Source: CSP1-4 sp963777975
GTDB taxonomy: Bacteria > Chloroflexota > Limnocylindria > Limnocylindrales > CSP1-4
Assembly: GCA_963777975.1 (NCBI GenBank)
Contig: CAVZSO010000005.1
Span: 194,163-258,162, forward strand
Length of the DNA: 64,000 nucleotides
Direction: 5' to 3'
The translations under genes and the position numbers were made by a program. A model generated the notes under the pieces. The model saw only the letters and a list, made by a program, of their open reading frames with translations, had not been told where the DNA came from and ran no database searches. Below, piece after piece: positions 25,422-34,650 of the stretch (positions are counted from its first letter, which is position 1; each line of letters starts with the position of its first letter).

Positions 25422-26072
25422 TTGACCAGACACGACGCCACCCGCAAGCAGCGCATCATCGACTACATCGCCGCCACGCTCCGAGCGCGCGGCTATCCGC
25501 CGTCCGTGCGCGAGATCGGCCAGGCGGTCGGGCTGGCCTCGACCTCCGCCGTCCATCATCACCTCGAGGCTCTCGAGAAGGAGGGCTACCTGGAGCGCGG
25601 CGCCGCGCGCTCGCGCGCCATCCGCCTGACGCCCCATGCGGCGCTGCAATCGGGCCTCTCGAGCGAGCTCCTGCCCCAATCGCCGGCGGAGCAGAGCCAC
25701 GTGCTGCCGATCGTCGGTGAGATCGCTGCCGGCGGACCGATCGAGGCCTACCAGGACACGAGCGAGACGCTCTCGGTGCCGGAGCTGCTGGCGCCTGCGG
25801 GCGATGCGTACGTGCTGCGCGTCCGTGGCGACTCGATGATCGATGCCCACATCCAGGACGGCGACTTCGTCGTCATCCGTCCCCAGCAGACCGCTCGGAA
25901 CGGCGACATCGTGGTCGCGCAGGTCGAGGAGAACGCGGTCACGTTGAAGCGCTTCTTCAAGGAGAACGGCAAGGTTCGGCTGCAGCCGGCCAACGAGCAG
26001 TACGCGCCGATGATCTATGACGACGTCCGCGTGCAGGGCAAGCTCATCGGGGTCATCCGCCGCCTCGACTGA
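25422..26072 (+). CDS. lexA: SOS response repressor LexA
   Basis: 216 residues starting at TTG 25422 behind AAAGGAGG. The winged HTH occupies the first 70 residues (RARGYPPSVREIGQAVGLAS then TSAVHHHLEALEKEGYLERG). The self-cleavage site is Ala103-Gly104 in GEIAAGGPI, and the catalytic dyad is Ser138 (RGDSMI) and Lys176 (AVTLKRFF). On DNA damage RecA filaments trigger cleavage and derepression. Its own promoter carries a LexA box, and two more boxes control the small gene after dinB. Confidence 0.96.
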   Translation: MTRHDATRKQRIIDYIAATLRARGYPPSVREIGQAVGLASTSAVHHHLEALEKEGYLERGAARSRAIRLTPHAALQSGLSSELLPQSPAEQSHVLPIVGEIAAGGPIEAYQDTSETLSVPELLAPAGDAYVLRVRGDSMIDAHIQDGDFVVIRPQQTARNGDIVVAQVEENAVTLKRFFKENGKVRLQPANEQYAPMIYDDVRVQGKLIGVIRRLD

Positions 26073-26178
26073 CGCCCGACCAGATACCGAATCCATCTGC
26101 CGCCCCGCCTGTATCCCCACCGGGCGGGGCGGTCGCATATCTGACCCAGCCGCCATGGCCCCGTGCGACAATCGAGCC

Positions 26179-26832
26179 GTGAACCCACCCTTCGGCTCGG
26201 GCACGCTCGGAGACTTCCTTGCCCGGCTGGCCTCGGCCGAGCCCACGCCTGGCGGGGGCAGCGCATCGGCCGTGGCCGGCTCGATGGCTGCCGCCCTGGT
26301 GAGCATGGTCGCCAGGCTGAGCGCTGGACGCCCGAAGTACGCGCCGTACGTGTCCACGTTGGACCGCGCCGGTGCCGTCGGGGAGGACACGCGGCGTCGT
26401 CTGCTGGAGCTGGCCGACGAGGATAGCCGCGCCTACGACGGCTTCGCCGCCGCCATGAAGCTGCCGCACGAGACGCCCGTCGAGATCGCCGGACGACAAG
26501 CCGCCATCCGGGCCGCCGCGCGCGCGGCGACCGACGTGCCGATGGAGGTCGTGCAGGTCTGCCGGACGGTCGCGGCCGAGCTCGAGTCGCTTGCCGGCCG
26601 GAGCAACATGAACGCCTCGAGCGACCTGCTGGTGGGCGCCCTTCTGACCGATGCCGCCGCGCGAGGCGCGGCCGCGAACGTCTTCATCAACCTGCCGTCG
26701 GTCGGTGACCCGGACTTCGAGGATCACGCACTGCTTGAGGTGACGACCGCGCTCGCGCTGATCGAGGACTTCGTGGCCCAGGTCAGGCTGGTCGTCGGTT
26801 CAGGCGAGTTGCGCGAACCCGAGGACGCGTGA
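26179..26832 (+). CDS. fchA: Cyclodeaminase/cyclohydrolase family protein (methenyl-THF cyclohydrolase)
   Basis: 217 residues from GTG 26179; ATG 26155 is an alternative. A GACAAT hexamer ends six bases before the GTG, fitting the leaderless pattern. The family signature TPGGGSASAVAGSMAAALVS is followed by a helical bundle with FAAAMKLPHETPVEIAGRQA and SNMNASSDLLVGALLTDAAA. FchA-type proteins convert 5,10-methenyl-THF to 10-formyl-THF, or act as formimino-THF cyclodeaminases. The stop overlaps the folD start by four bases (GTGA), placing it in the same one-carbon unit. Confidence 0.85.
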   Translation: MNPPFGSGTLGDFLARLASAEPTPGGGSASAVAGSMAAALVSMVARLSAGRPKYAPYVSTLDRAGAVGEDTRRRLLELADEDSRAYDGFAAAMKLPHETPVEIAGRQAAIRAAARAATDVPMEVVQVCRTVAAELESLAGRSNMNASSDLLVGALLTDAAARGAAANVFINLPSVGDPDFEDHALLEVTTALALIEDFVAQVRLVVGSGELREPEDA

Positions 26833-27715
26833 CCGCGGACGCCGTCGAGGCCGGACCGCAGCTGCTCGTCGGGTCGCCCATCGCCAAGGAGATCCGCGCT
26901 CGCCTGCGCGACGAGATGGCGGCCTTCACCTCGGCACACGGCCGCGCACCGACGCTGGTCGTCGTCTTCGTCGGCCGTGATGCGCCTTCGGCGGTCTATC
27001 TGCAGCAGATCCTCAAGTCATGCGAGAACGTCGGCGCCGCGGGTCGGGTCGTCGAGCTGGCCGAGGGCTGCTCGACCGACGAGCTTGCGGCAGCAGATCA
27101 GGGCGCTGAACGACGATCCGACGGTCGACGGGATCATCGTCCAGATGCCCCTGCCCGAAGACATCCCGCTCCGTGGGGTGATCGATGCCATCGATCCCGC
27201 GAAGGACATCGACGGTCTGCACCCGCAGAACGCCGGCCTGCTGGCCGAAGGCTATGACGGGTTCCTGCCGGCCACGGCCCAGGCCTCGGTCGAGCTCCTC
27301 AAGCGCAGCGGCATCGCCATCGAGGGCCGGCACGCCGTGGTGGTCGGCCGGAGCAACGTCGTGGGCAAGCCCGCGGCCCTGCTGCTGCTTCGCGAGCACG
27401 CGACGGTCACCATCTGCCACTCCCGCACGAAGGACCTCGCCGCCCACACGCGCACCGCGGACATCGTCATCGTCGCGGCCGGTGTGCCAGGGCTGATCAC
27501 CGGTGCCATGCTCAAGCTCGGGGCCGTCGTCGTCGATGTCGGCATCAACGTGGTCGACGATGGCATCGTCGGCGACGTGGACTTCGCCAGCGCTCGGGCG
27601 GTCGTCGGTGCCATCTCGCCGGTGCCCGGTGGCGTCGGGCCGTTGACCAACGCCATCCTCATGCAGCACCTGCTGGCGGCAGCCCGCGGTCAGGCTGGTC
27701 GACCCGCGCGCCTAG
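26829..27715 (+). CDS. folD: Bifunctional methylene-THF dehydrogenase/methenyl-THF cyclohydrolase (frameshifted)
   Basis: From GTG 26829 the product contains GSPIAKEIRARLRDEM and VVVFVGRDAPSAVYLQQILK, the FolD start with the catalytic Tyr/Lys region. At about 27085 an extra T (CTTGCGG) shifts the frame. The remainder is normal: IRALNDDPTVDGIIVQMPLP, KDIDGLHPQNAG, VVVGRSNVVGKPAALLLL, and VGAISPVPGGVGPLTNAILM. The end is also disturbed: the frame fails to stop after LLAAARGQ, while a one-base shift would end it at TAG 27713-27715. FolD oxidises methylene-THF and hydrolyses methenyl-THF, and here it probably works with FchA and Fhs. Confidence 0.85.
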
Positions 27716-27744
27716 AGTCGTGGGCGCGTGCCGGCTCGGGATCC

Positions 27745-28629
27745 TCAGGCGAGCGCTTCCGCCATCGCTCGAAGGTGCGCCGGCGTGCTCCCGCAGCAGG
27801 CACCGATGATGGTCGCTCCAGCCGCTCGCATCTCCAGCGCGCAGGCGGCCATGATGGCCGGCTTGGCCAGATAGACGGCCCGACCGTCGACCAACTCGGG
27901 CATGCCGGTGTTCGACTTGGCGACCAGCCGTGCATCGGGCTGGGCCGCATGCATCTTGGCGATGACCGGCGTCAGCTCGTCTGGACCGTTGCCGCAATTG
28001 CCACCGAAGGCCAGGACGCCGAGCTCCGAGAGCGCATCCGCCGCGCGCTCCGGGGAGACGCCCATCATGGTGTGGCCGCGGGTGTCGAATGTCATCGTGG
28101 CGATGATCGGCAGCCCTGGGTCGGCGGCCCTGACGCCCTCGATGGCGGCCGTGATCTCGGCCAGGTCGGACATCGTCTCGATCCAGAAGCAATCGACGCC
28201 ACCGGCCGCGAGCGAGGCCGCCTGCTCGGCGAAGCCGGCGACGGCCTCGTCGTGCTCGAGGGTGCCGAGGGGCGCCATGATCTGGCCGCTTGGCCCGATG
28301 TCTCCGGCGACCAGCGCCGTTCCCCCGGCGGCGTCGACCTCGGCGCGCAGGAGGATGGCCGCCGTCCGATTCAGCTCGTCGACGCGATCCTCATGGCCGG
28401 AGAGCCCGAGCCGGAAGCGATTGCCGCCGAACGTGTTGGTCAACAGGATGCGCGCGCCGGCATCGAGGTAGCCGCGGTGGATGCCACGGACCACGTCGGG
28501 GTGCGCAAGGTTCCAGACTTCAGGCGGATCGCCGAATTGGAGGCCGGCCTCGAAGAGCATGGTGCCCATGGCACCGTCGGCCAGGATCGGACCCCCCTCG
28601 TCGAGCAGCGTCGTCAGTCGGTCGGTCAT
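27745..28629 (-). CDS. Homocysteine S-methyltransferase family protein (BHMT-like)
   Basis: 294 residues from ATG 28629. ILADGAMGTMLFEAGLQFGD, LLTNTFGGNRFRLGLSGHED and the zinc-binding cysteines in GGNCGNGPDEL and IIGACCGSTPAHL are intact. The family transfers methyl groups from betaine, S-methylmethionine or methylcobalamin donors to homocysteine or other thiols. Its position among betaine genes makes betaine-homocysteine methyltransferase plausible, but MtbA-like or S-methylmethionine activity is equally compatible with the sequence. It is convergent with folD. Confidence 0.82.
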   Translation of the reverse strand: MTDRLTTLLDEGGPILADGAMGTMLFEAGLQFGDPPEVWNLAHPDVVRGIHRGYLDAGARILLTNTFGGNRFRLGLSGHEDRVDELNRTAAILLRAEVDAAGGTALVAGDIGPSGQIMAPLGTLEHDEAVAGFAEQAASLAAGGVDCFWIETMSDLAEITAAIEGVRAADPGLPIIATMTFDTRGHTMMGVSPERAADALSELGVLAFGGNCGNGPDELTPVIAKMHAAQPDARLVAKSNTGMPELVDGRAVYLAKPAIMAACALEMRAAGATIIGACCGSTPAHLRAMAEALA

Positions 28630-28731
28630 CGTCGGACGTCCATGGCGGGCATGGTACGCGACGCCCGCTGAGCTCACGATCACGTGCCGGGTGCCGCTGC
28701 GGGCAGCGCCGTCGCTGCGGCGCGACGTGAC

Positions 28732-28763
28732 GACGCCGCCCGGCCGATGGGCCGAGCGGCGTC
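28732..28763 (-). terminator. Possible terminator hairpin after the betaine importer operon
   Basis: GACGCCGC (28732-28739) pairs with GCGGCGTC (28756-28763), and CGGCC (28741-28745) pairs with GGCCG (28750-28754), giving a 13-bp stem with one mismatch and a GATG loop. It lies about 55 bases past the end of the binding-protein gene. There is no T-run, so termination efficiency is uncertain. Confidence 0.4.
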
Positions 28764-28818
28764 CTCTAGGGCTCGATCAACTCCGGCGATGCATGCGCCG
28801 CCGGTCCTGCCGACGCGA

Positions 28819-29832
28819 CTATTGCGCTGGCATCCACTTCGACCAGATGGCCTCGTTGTCGGCGACCCATTTGGCCGCCGCGGCTTCCGGCGTCATCTTC
28901 TCGTTGTCGATGTACTCCGCCATCGTGCTCTGGTCGAGGTTCGTCCAGTTGAAGTTCTTGATCAGCTCGTACGCCTTGCCGCCGTTCTCGGCGAACTTGG
29001 TCGAGACGGCCTTGTAGAGCTCGTAGGCCGGGTAGTCGCAAGCGACCTTCTTGGGATCGGTCGCCGGATCCGCGCAGTCAGGCCCATTCGGGGGCAGGTT
29101 GATCTTGACCAACGGATCAGACTTGAGCGGCTCCTGCGACCACGCCCACTGCGGGTCGTAGAAGTAGGCCAGGAGCGGCGTCTTCTGCGTCGTCGCCTGC
29201 TTGAGGGACTCGATCAGCGCGGCCTCGCTGCCGCCCGTGACGACCTTGTAGTTCAGCTTCAGGTTGTCGATGATCGCCTGGTCGTTGGAGACATACGACG
29301 GGTCACCGAGCAGGAATTGGCCCTTGTCGCCCGACTCCGACGTCTTGAACAGGTCTGCGTACTTGTTCAAGTTCTTCCAGTCGGTGATGTCCGGGTGCTC
29401 CTTGGCCATCCAACCGGGCACGTACCAGCCGATGGTGCCGTTGACGCCCATCTTGCCGGCATCCTGGGCGACCTTCTTGTCGTCGATGAACGTCTTCCGG
29501 TCGGCATCGTGGCCCCAGACCTCGAGGATGGCATCGACCTCGCCGGTCTCGAAGCCCTGCCAGTCGACGCCCTCCTTCAGGTCCTTGAGGGTCACGTCAT
29601 AGCCCAGCTTCTCCTTGAGGAGATAGCTGATGACGGCCGCGTTGGCGGCTGATCCCGTCCACGGGTTGACGGCGATGTTGACGTTGCCGCCTGTGCCGCC
29701 TGAGGCGCCGGCCCCGCTTGAGGCGGCGGCGCTCGAGCTTGCGCCGCTTCCTCCACCGCAGGCAGCGATCAGCAGGCCTGCGACAGCGAGGACCGCCGTC
29801 AGCCGCCAGTAATGAGTCAGGTTCGCGTGCAC
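28819..29832 (-). CDS. Glycine betaine/proline ABC transporter substrate-binding lipoprotein
   Basis: 337 residues from GTG 29832, behind GGAGGAGG. The lipoprotein signal LAVAGLLIAAC is followed by a Ser/Gly linker and the OpuAC domain: NIAVNPWTGSAANAAVISYL, GVDWQGFETGEVDAILEVWG, GTIGWYVPGWMAKEHPDITD and FNWTNLDQSTMAEYIDNEKM. The many Trp residues in these stretches could build the aromatic cage that binds a quaternary amine. It is the last gene of a three-gene importer operon (ATPase, permease, binding protein). Confidence 0.92.
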   Translation of the reverse strand: MHANLTHYWRLTAVLAVAGLLIAACGGGSGASSSAAASSGAGASGGTGGNVNIAVNPWTGSAANAAVISYLLKEKLGYDVTLKDLKEGVDWQGFETGEVDAILEVWGHDADRKTFIDDKKVAQDAGKMGVNGTIGWYVPGWMAKEHPDITDWKNLNKYADLFKTSESGDKGQFLLGDPSYVSNDQAIIDNLKLNYKVVTGGSEAALIESLKQATTQKTPLLAYFYDPQWAWSQEPLKSDPLVKINLPPNGPDCADPATDPKKVACDYPAYELYKAVSTKFAENGGKAYELIKNFNWTNLDQSTMAEYIDNEKMTPEAAAAKWVADNEAIWSKWMPAQ

Positions 29833-29879
29833 GTGTACCTCCTCCACGATCTCCCTATCGACGATCAGGCGCGGCGCGA

Positions 29880-31832
29880 TCATGCCGCTTCGGGAGCCGG
29901 ATCGCGGCGTCGCCGCCCTGCACCTTGCGTGATGCGATCCAGCATGATGCCGAGCAACACGATCGCGACCGCGGCGGCCAGGCCTCGGCCGAAGTCGGCT
30001 CGTTGCGAGAAGCCTGCCACGACGTCGAAGCCCAGCGCCCCGGCGCCGACCAGGCCGCCGACCACGACCATCGAGAGCACCAGCACGATGCCCTGGTTCG
30101 AGGCCAGCAGGAGCGATTCTCGAGCCACGGGCAATTGCACCTTCAAGATCAGCTGGCGTCGATCCGAACCGGCCGCGGTGGCCGCCTCGACCACGGTCGC
30201 AGGCACGCTGCGGATGCCGTTCTCGACTAGGCGGATGACGGGCGGTACGGCGAAGATAAGTGCCGCGACGATGGCCGTGAAACGCGAGGCGCTGAAGAGT
30301 GCCAGCGCGGGCAGCAGATAGACGAAGGCCGGCATCGTCTGGGCGGCGTCGAGGAAGGGTCGCATGACGGCCGAGGCACGGTCGTTGTTCGCGGCCAGGA
30401 TCCCCAGTGCGATGCCGATGACCATGGTCAGCACGGTGGCCACGAGCACGGTCACCAGCGTTTGCATGCTGTGCTCCCAGAGACCGAGAAGCGCGATCAG
30501 GGCAAGGCAGACGGCCGCGGTGATGGCCGCCTTCCAGCCGCTGATGTAGAGCGCCACGCCGAAGATGACGACGACCAGCAGCCACCACGGCGCCGAGGTC
30601 AGGATGGTCTCCATGGGATTGATGAGGCCGTACGTGACCGCGTTCTTGAGGGCGTTGGTGTAGTCGTAGGCGTTCGTCTTGATCCAGTCGGAGCCGGCGT
30701 TGACAGGGTCGGCGAAGGAGAAGGCGAGGGCGGTGGGGAATGTCTGGCCGAACTCGGTCAGGATGCCGATGAGGATGCCGGCCAAAGCGATCGCAGCGGC
30801 GCCCAGGATGATCACGCGGCGACGCCGAGGCGATTCCACTAGGCCCGACCGATGTTGCCGCTCGGCACGCTCCGAGGCCCGCGTCGTCAGGCGATCAAGG
30901 ACGATGGCCATGATGACGATCGCGATGCCTGCGTCGAACGCGGTGCCGACATTGAGCGTTTCGAGCGAGCGCGTGATGTTCTTGCCCAGGCCCGGCGCAT
31001 CGATGAGCGCGGTGATGACGACCATGGAGAGGGCCAGCATCATCGTCTGGTTGATGGCCAGGACGATCTGCGGCCGGGCCATCGGGACCTGGACCTTGCG
31101 CAGCGTCTGGAGGCGCGTCGAACCCATCGAAATGGCCGCCTCGACCGTCGACTCGTTGACGCCACGGATGCCGTAGGCCGTGATGCGGATCGCGGCCGGC
31201 AGCGCGTAGATGAGCGTGGCGATGACCGCCGAGGCCGGGCCGATGAGGAAGAACAGCGTCAGCGGCGCGAGGTACGCGAAGGTGGGCATGATCTGCATCA
31301 CGTCGAGGATCGGCGAGATGAGGCCCATGAACCGGTCGCTGCGGCCGGCGAGGATGCCCAGCGGCACGCCGATGAGGACCGAGATGACGACCGCCGCCAA
31401 CGTCAGGGCGAGCGTGTCGATGGCGGCCTCCCAGAGACCGAGGACGCCGAACATGAGGAAGCCGCCGACCATCAGGGCAGCCAGGCGCCAGCCACCGAAG
31501 ACGTAGCCGAGGGCGCCCATGATCGCCGTCACACCGGTCCATCCGATGGCTGCCAGGACGCCCTGGAACGTCTCGGCGAGCTGCGCGATCGGACCGCGAA
31601 TATTGGCCAGCATGAAGGCCAGCGCCGGGTTGCCCTGGCGGTTCGAGTCGATCCAGCCGCGCGCATCGTTGAGGGTCTGGAAGACCGGCGAGCTGTCGTC
31701 GTTCGGAAGCAGGAATTGGCCACGCAGCACGACGAAGGCGACGGCGGCGACCCCCAGCAGGCCGAGGGCCCACGTGCGTCTTGACGGGCGGCGCGCGACC
31801 GGTCGTGTGAGCGCGACGGGTACGGTGGCCAT
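29880..31832 (-). CDS. Glycine betaine ABC transporter permease, two permease domains fused
   Basis: 650 residues from ATG 31832, which overlaps the ATPase stop (TGATG). The two halves each contain a full OpuAB/ProW permease domain. The coupling-helix (EAA-type) loops read NESTVEAAISMGSTRLQTLR in the first and PATVVEAATAAGSDRRQLIL in the second. Each half also has MPTFAYL/MPAFVYL-type helices. ProW is normally one domain working as a dimer, so this protein would form the whole channel alone. It imports betaine-type osmolytes bound by the lipoprotein downstream. Confidence 0.9.
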   Translation of the reverse strand: MATVPVALTRPVARRPSRRTWALGLLGVAAVAFVVLRGQFLLPNDDSSPVFQTLNDARGWIDSNRQGNPALAFMLANIRGPIAQLAETFQGVLAAIGWTGVTAIMGALGYVFGGWRLAALMVGGFLMFGVLGLWEAAIDTLALTLAAVVISVLIGVPLGILAGRSDRFMGLISPILDVMQIMPTFAYLAPLTLFFLIGPASAVIATLIYALPAAIRITAYGIRGVNESTVEAAISMGSTRLQTLRKVQVPMARPQIVLAINQTMMLALSMVVITALIDAPGLGKNITRSLETLNVGTAFDAGIAIVIMAIVLDRLTTRASERAERQHRSGLVESPRRRRVIILGAAAIALAGILIGILTEFGQTFPTALAFSFADPVNAGSDWIKTNAYDYTNALKNAVTYGLINPMETILTSAPWWLLVVVIFGVALYISGWKAAITAAVCLALIALLGLWEHSMQTLVTVLVATVLTMVIGIALGILAANNDRASAVMRPFLDAAQTMPAFVYLLPALALFSASRFTAIVAALIFAVPPVIRLVENGIRSVPATVVEAATAAGSDRRQLILKVQLPVARESLLLASNQGIVLVLSMVVVGGLVGAGALGFDVVAGFSQRADFGRGLAAAVAIVLLGIMLDRITQGAGRRRRDPAPEAA

Positions 31833-32860
31833 CAGTCGTCTTCCCCGTGGCCGGCGATGACCCCGAGGATCTGGGCCCGGTCGACGACGCCGAGAAGCTT
31901 GCCCTCGGCGTCGACGATACGGATGGGCCGGTCTGTCTCGGCGGCGGCATGGACCGCCGTTCGGATCACGGTGTCGGGCGGGAAGGCGGGACCGTCGAGC
32001 TGGTCCTCCGGCGTCGGCTCGCGCATCGCCCACTCGAGCGTCAGGACGTGCGACTTGGGCACATCGCGCACGAAGTCCTTGACGTAGTCGTCGGCTGGCG
32101 CCCCGACCAGCTCGTCGGGCCGGCCGGCCTGCACGATGGCCCCGTCTCGCATGATGACGATGTGGTCGCCGAGCTTGAGCGCCTCGGCCAGGTCGTGGGT
32201 GATGAAGACCATCGTCTTGCCCACCTCGTGGTGGAGCCGGATGACCTCGTTCTGCATGTCGCGGCGGATGAGCGGGTCGAGGGCGCTGAACGGCTCGTCG
32301 AAGAGCATGACCTCGGGGTCCACGGCCAGCGCCCGCGCGAGCCCGACGCGCTGCTGCATGCCGCCGGAGAGCTGGTCGGGATACTGGTTGTCCTGGCCTT
32401 CGAGACCGACGAGCGCCAGCATCCGGCGGGCGGTCGCGTGACGCTCGGTCTTGCCGACGCCGCGGATCTCGAGGCCATAGGCCACGTTGTCGATGACCCG
32501 CCGGTGGGGCAACAGGCCGAAGTGCTGGAAGACCATCGAGAAACGACGACGCCGCAGCTCGCGCAAGCGCTTCTGGTCAGCCTTGAGGATGTCCTCGCCG
32601 TCGAGCAGCACCGAGCCGGCCGTCGGCTCGATGAGCCGTGTCAGGCACCGCACGAGGGTCGACTTGCCGCTTCCCGAGAGACCCATGACGACGAAGACCT
32701 CGCCCGGTCGCACGTCGAAGGAGACGTCGCGGATGGCGACCGTCGAGCCCGTCTTCTGCCGCAGCTCGGCGCGCGACAGGTCCGCATCCGGCGTGCCGAT
32801 GATCTTCTGCTCGGCCGGCCCGAAGATCTTCCAGAGATGTCGCACGCTGATGGTCGCCAT
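31832..32860 (-). CDS. Glycine betaine ABC transporter ATPase with CBS-like tail
   Basis: 342 residues from ATG 32860; the frame is open further upstream. Walker A is VVMGLSGSGKSTLVRCL, the Q-loop MVFQHFGLLPHRRV, the signature LSGGMQQRVGLARAL and Walker B VMLFDEPFSALDP. The ProV/OpuAA-specific leader KIFGPAEQK is present. After residue 255 a C-terminal region with IRIVDAEGKLLGVVDRAQIL looks like a single CBS-type repeat, which in OpuA senses ionic strength. It energises uptake of betaine together with the two following genes. Confidence 0.92.
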   Translation of the reverse strand: MATISVRHLWKIFGPAEQKIIGTPDADLSRAELRQKTGSTVAIRDVSFDVRPGEVFVVMGLSGSGKSTLVRCLTRLIEPTAGSVLLDGEDILKADQKRLRELRRRRFSMVFQHFGLLPHRRVIDNVAYGLEIRGVGKTERHATARRMLALVGLEGQDNQYPDQLSGGMQQRVGLARALAVDPEVMLFDEPFSALDPLIRRDMQNEVIRLHHEVGKTMVFITHDLAEALKLGDHIVIMRDGAIVQAGRPDELVGAPADDYVKDFVRDVPKSHVLTLEWAMREPTPEDQLDGPAFPPDTVIRTAVHAAAETDRPIRIVDAEGKLLGVVDRAQILGVIAGHGEDD

Positions 32861-33139
32861 CTCGGTGCCGCGGACCGACGGGTCGATCTCGGCCGTCGAC
32901 ACGACGCTCGGTCGCCGCCGTCCCGGCAGCCGGCTCGACGTCAGCGGGCGAACCACCATCGGCTGGTGGCCTGTCAGCGAGGTGCGCGCGGTCGCCAGTG
33001 GTCGGCGCGGTCATGGCTGCGTCCGATGCTGCGAACGGGTCGGCACGGGGCGGAGCATCGCCCCGGCAGATGCCTGCGTCAAGCACGATGTCGCACAGGG
33101 TTCGCCGCCGACCCTCAGCGGCTCGATACACTGGCGCCG

Positions 33140-34591
33140 ATGCTGACCGAACGCGCCTCCATCTACATCGGCGGCGCCTGGACGGACGCCTCGGGCGGCG
33201 ACCGCTTCGACGCGATCAACCCCGCCACCGGCGCCGTCATCGCGACCATCGCTCGAGGGTCGCGAGGTGATGTCGAACGCGCCATGGCCGCCGCCTCGGA
33301 CGCCTTCGCCGGCTGGGCGAGGCGGTCGGCGTTCGAGCGTGCCGCGGCCATGGAACGCGTCGCCGGCGCCATCGAGGCCCGGCGCGACGAGCTGGCGCGC
33401 ACGCTGACCCTCGACCAGGGCAAGCCGCTCATGGCCGAGGCGTACGGCGAGGTCGAGGAGCTGATCGTCTACTTCCGGATGGCCGCCGCGGAGGCCACCC
33501 GCCTCGACGGCCTGATGCCGCCCTCGGTCGACGCCAACAAACGCGTCCTCGCCTATCGCGTCCCGCGCGGCGTGGTCGGGGTCATCACCCCCTGGAACTG
33601 GCCCTACACGATGCCCGGCGAGCTGATCGCACCGGCCCTCGCGGCCGGCAACACCGTGGTCTGGAACCCGGCCACCAACACGTCGCTGTGCGCCACGGTC
33701 CTGGCCGCCTGCCTGGCCGATGCCGATCTGCCGGCCGGTGTCTTCAACCTCGTGACCGGACCCGGCGTCGAGGTCGGCGATGCCATCGCGGCCGATCCGC
33801 GAACGGCGGTCGTCGGCTTCATCGGATCGAGCGAGGCCGGCATGATGGTCGCGGCCCGCGCGGCCGGCAAGGACCAGATCCTGGAGATGGGCGGCAACGG
33901 GCCGCTGGTCATCCTCGATGACGCCGATCTCGATGCGGCCGTCACGGCGACGCTCACGGCGGCCTTCCTCAATGCCGGCCAGAGCTGCACCGCGGGCGAG
34001 CGGATCCTGGTCCAGGCCGGCGTCCACGACGACTACCTCGAGCGTCTGACGATCGCCGTCCACGAACGCATCCGACTGGGCGACCCGATGGACGGGGCGA
34101 CGACCATGGGCCCGCTCAACAGCGAGGCGGGGGCGGCCAAGATGGATGCCCACGTCGCCGACGCGCTGGCTCGCGGCGCGCGCCTCGTCGCCGGCGGTCA
34201 TCGCGCACCTCAGCACGGCAGCCCGACGTTCTATGAGGCGACCGTGCTCGACGATGTCGACGAGGCGATGCTGGTGGCCCGCGAGGAGACCTTCGGGCCG
34301 ATCGTGCCGCTGACCCGCATCCGGGATGTGGACGAGGCGCTGGCCGTCGTCAACGGCTCGTCCTACGGGCTCCTGACCGCGATCTTCACGAGCGATCTCG
34401 GTCGTGGCCTCCGCTTCGCCGAATCCGCGAACGCCGGATGGGTCAACATCAACGAAGGCACCAACTACTGGGAATCGCACCTGCCCTTCGGCGGTCGCGC
34501 CGGGTCGGCCAGCGGCGTCGGCCGCGTCGGCGGCCGGTTCTCGATGGAGCGCTTCACCGAGCTCAAGACCGTCATCCTGAACCTGGGCTGA
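33140..34591 (+). CDS. NAD(P)-dependent aldehyde dehydrogenase
   Basis: 483 residues, standard ALDH length. VITPWNWPYTMPGELIAPAL is the cofactor-binding region, ILEMGGNGPLVILDDADLDA holds the general-base Glu, and NAGQSCTAGERILV carries the catalytic Cys. The end shows EETFGPIVPLTRI. The protein is complete. Being between the betaine importer and the dimethylglycine dehydrogenase, it could be a betaine-aldehyde or formaldehyde-related dehydrogenase, but its substrate cannot be fixed from sequence. TACACT (33127-33132) ends seven bases before ATG 33140, suggesting a leaderless transcript. Confidence 0.88.
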   Translation: MLTERASIYIGGAWTDASGGDRFDAINPATGAVIATIARGSRGDVERAMAAASDAFAGWARRSAFERAAAMERVAGAIEARRDELARTLTLDQGKPLMAEAYGEVEELIVYFRMAAAEATRLDGLMPPSVDANKRVLAYRVPRGVVGVITPWNWPYTMPGELIAPALAAGNTVVWNPATNTSLCATVLAACLADADLPAGVFNLVTGPGVEVGDAIAADPRTAVVGFIGSSEAGMMVAARAAGKDQILEMGGNGPLVILDDADLDAAVTATLTAAFLNAGQSCTAGERILVQAGVHDDYLERLTIAVHERIRLGDPMDGATTMGPLNSEAGAAKMDAHVADALARGARLVAGGHRAPQHGSPTFYEATVLDDVDEAMLVAREETFGPIVPLTRIRDVDEALAVVNGSSYGLLTAIFTSDLGRGLRFAESANAGWVNINEGTNYWESHLPFGGRAGSASGVGRVGGRFSMERFTELKTVILNLG

Positions 34592-34650
34592 TCAGCCGGG
34601 CGCCATCACGGCGCCCATCCGACACGAGATCACGAGGAGGTCCATCGGAC

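Noticed and set aside
30852..31784. 310-codon plus-strand frame rich in Asp/Arg/Gly
   Set aside because: Antisense to the betaine permease; no motif and no ribosome site.
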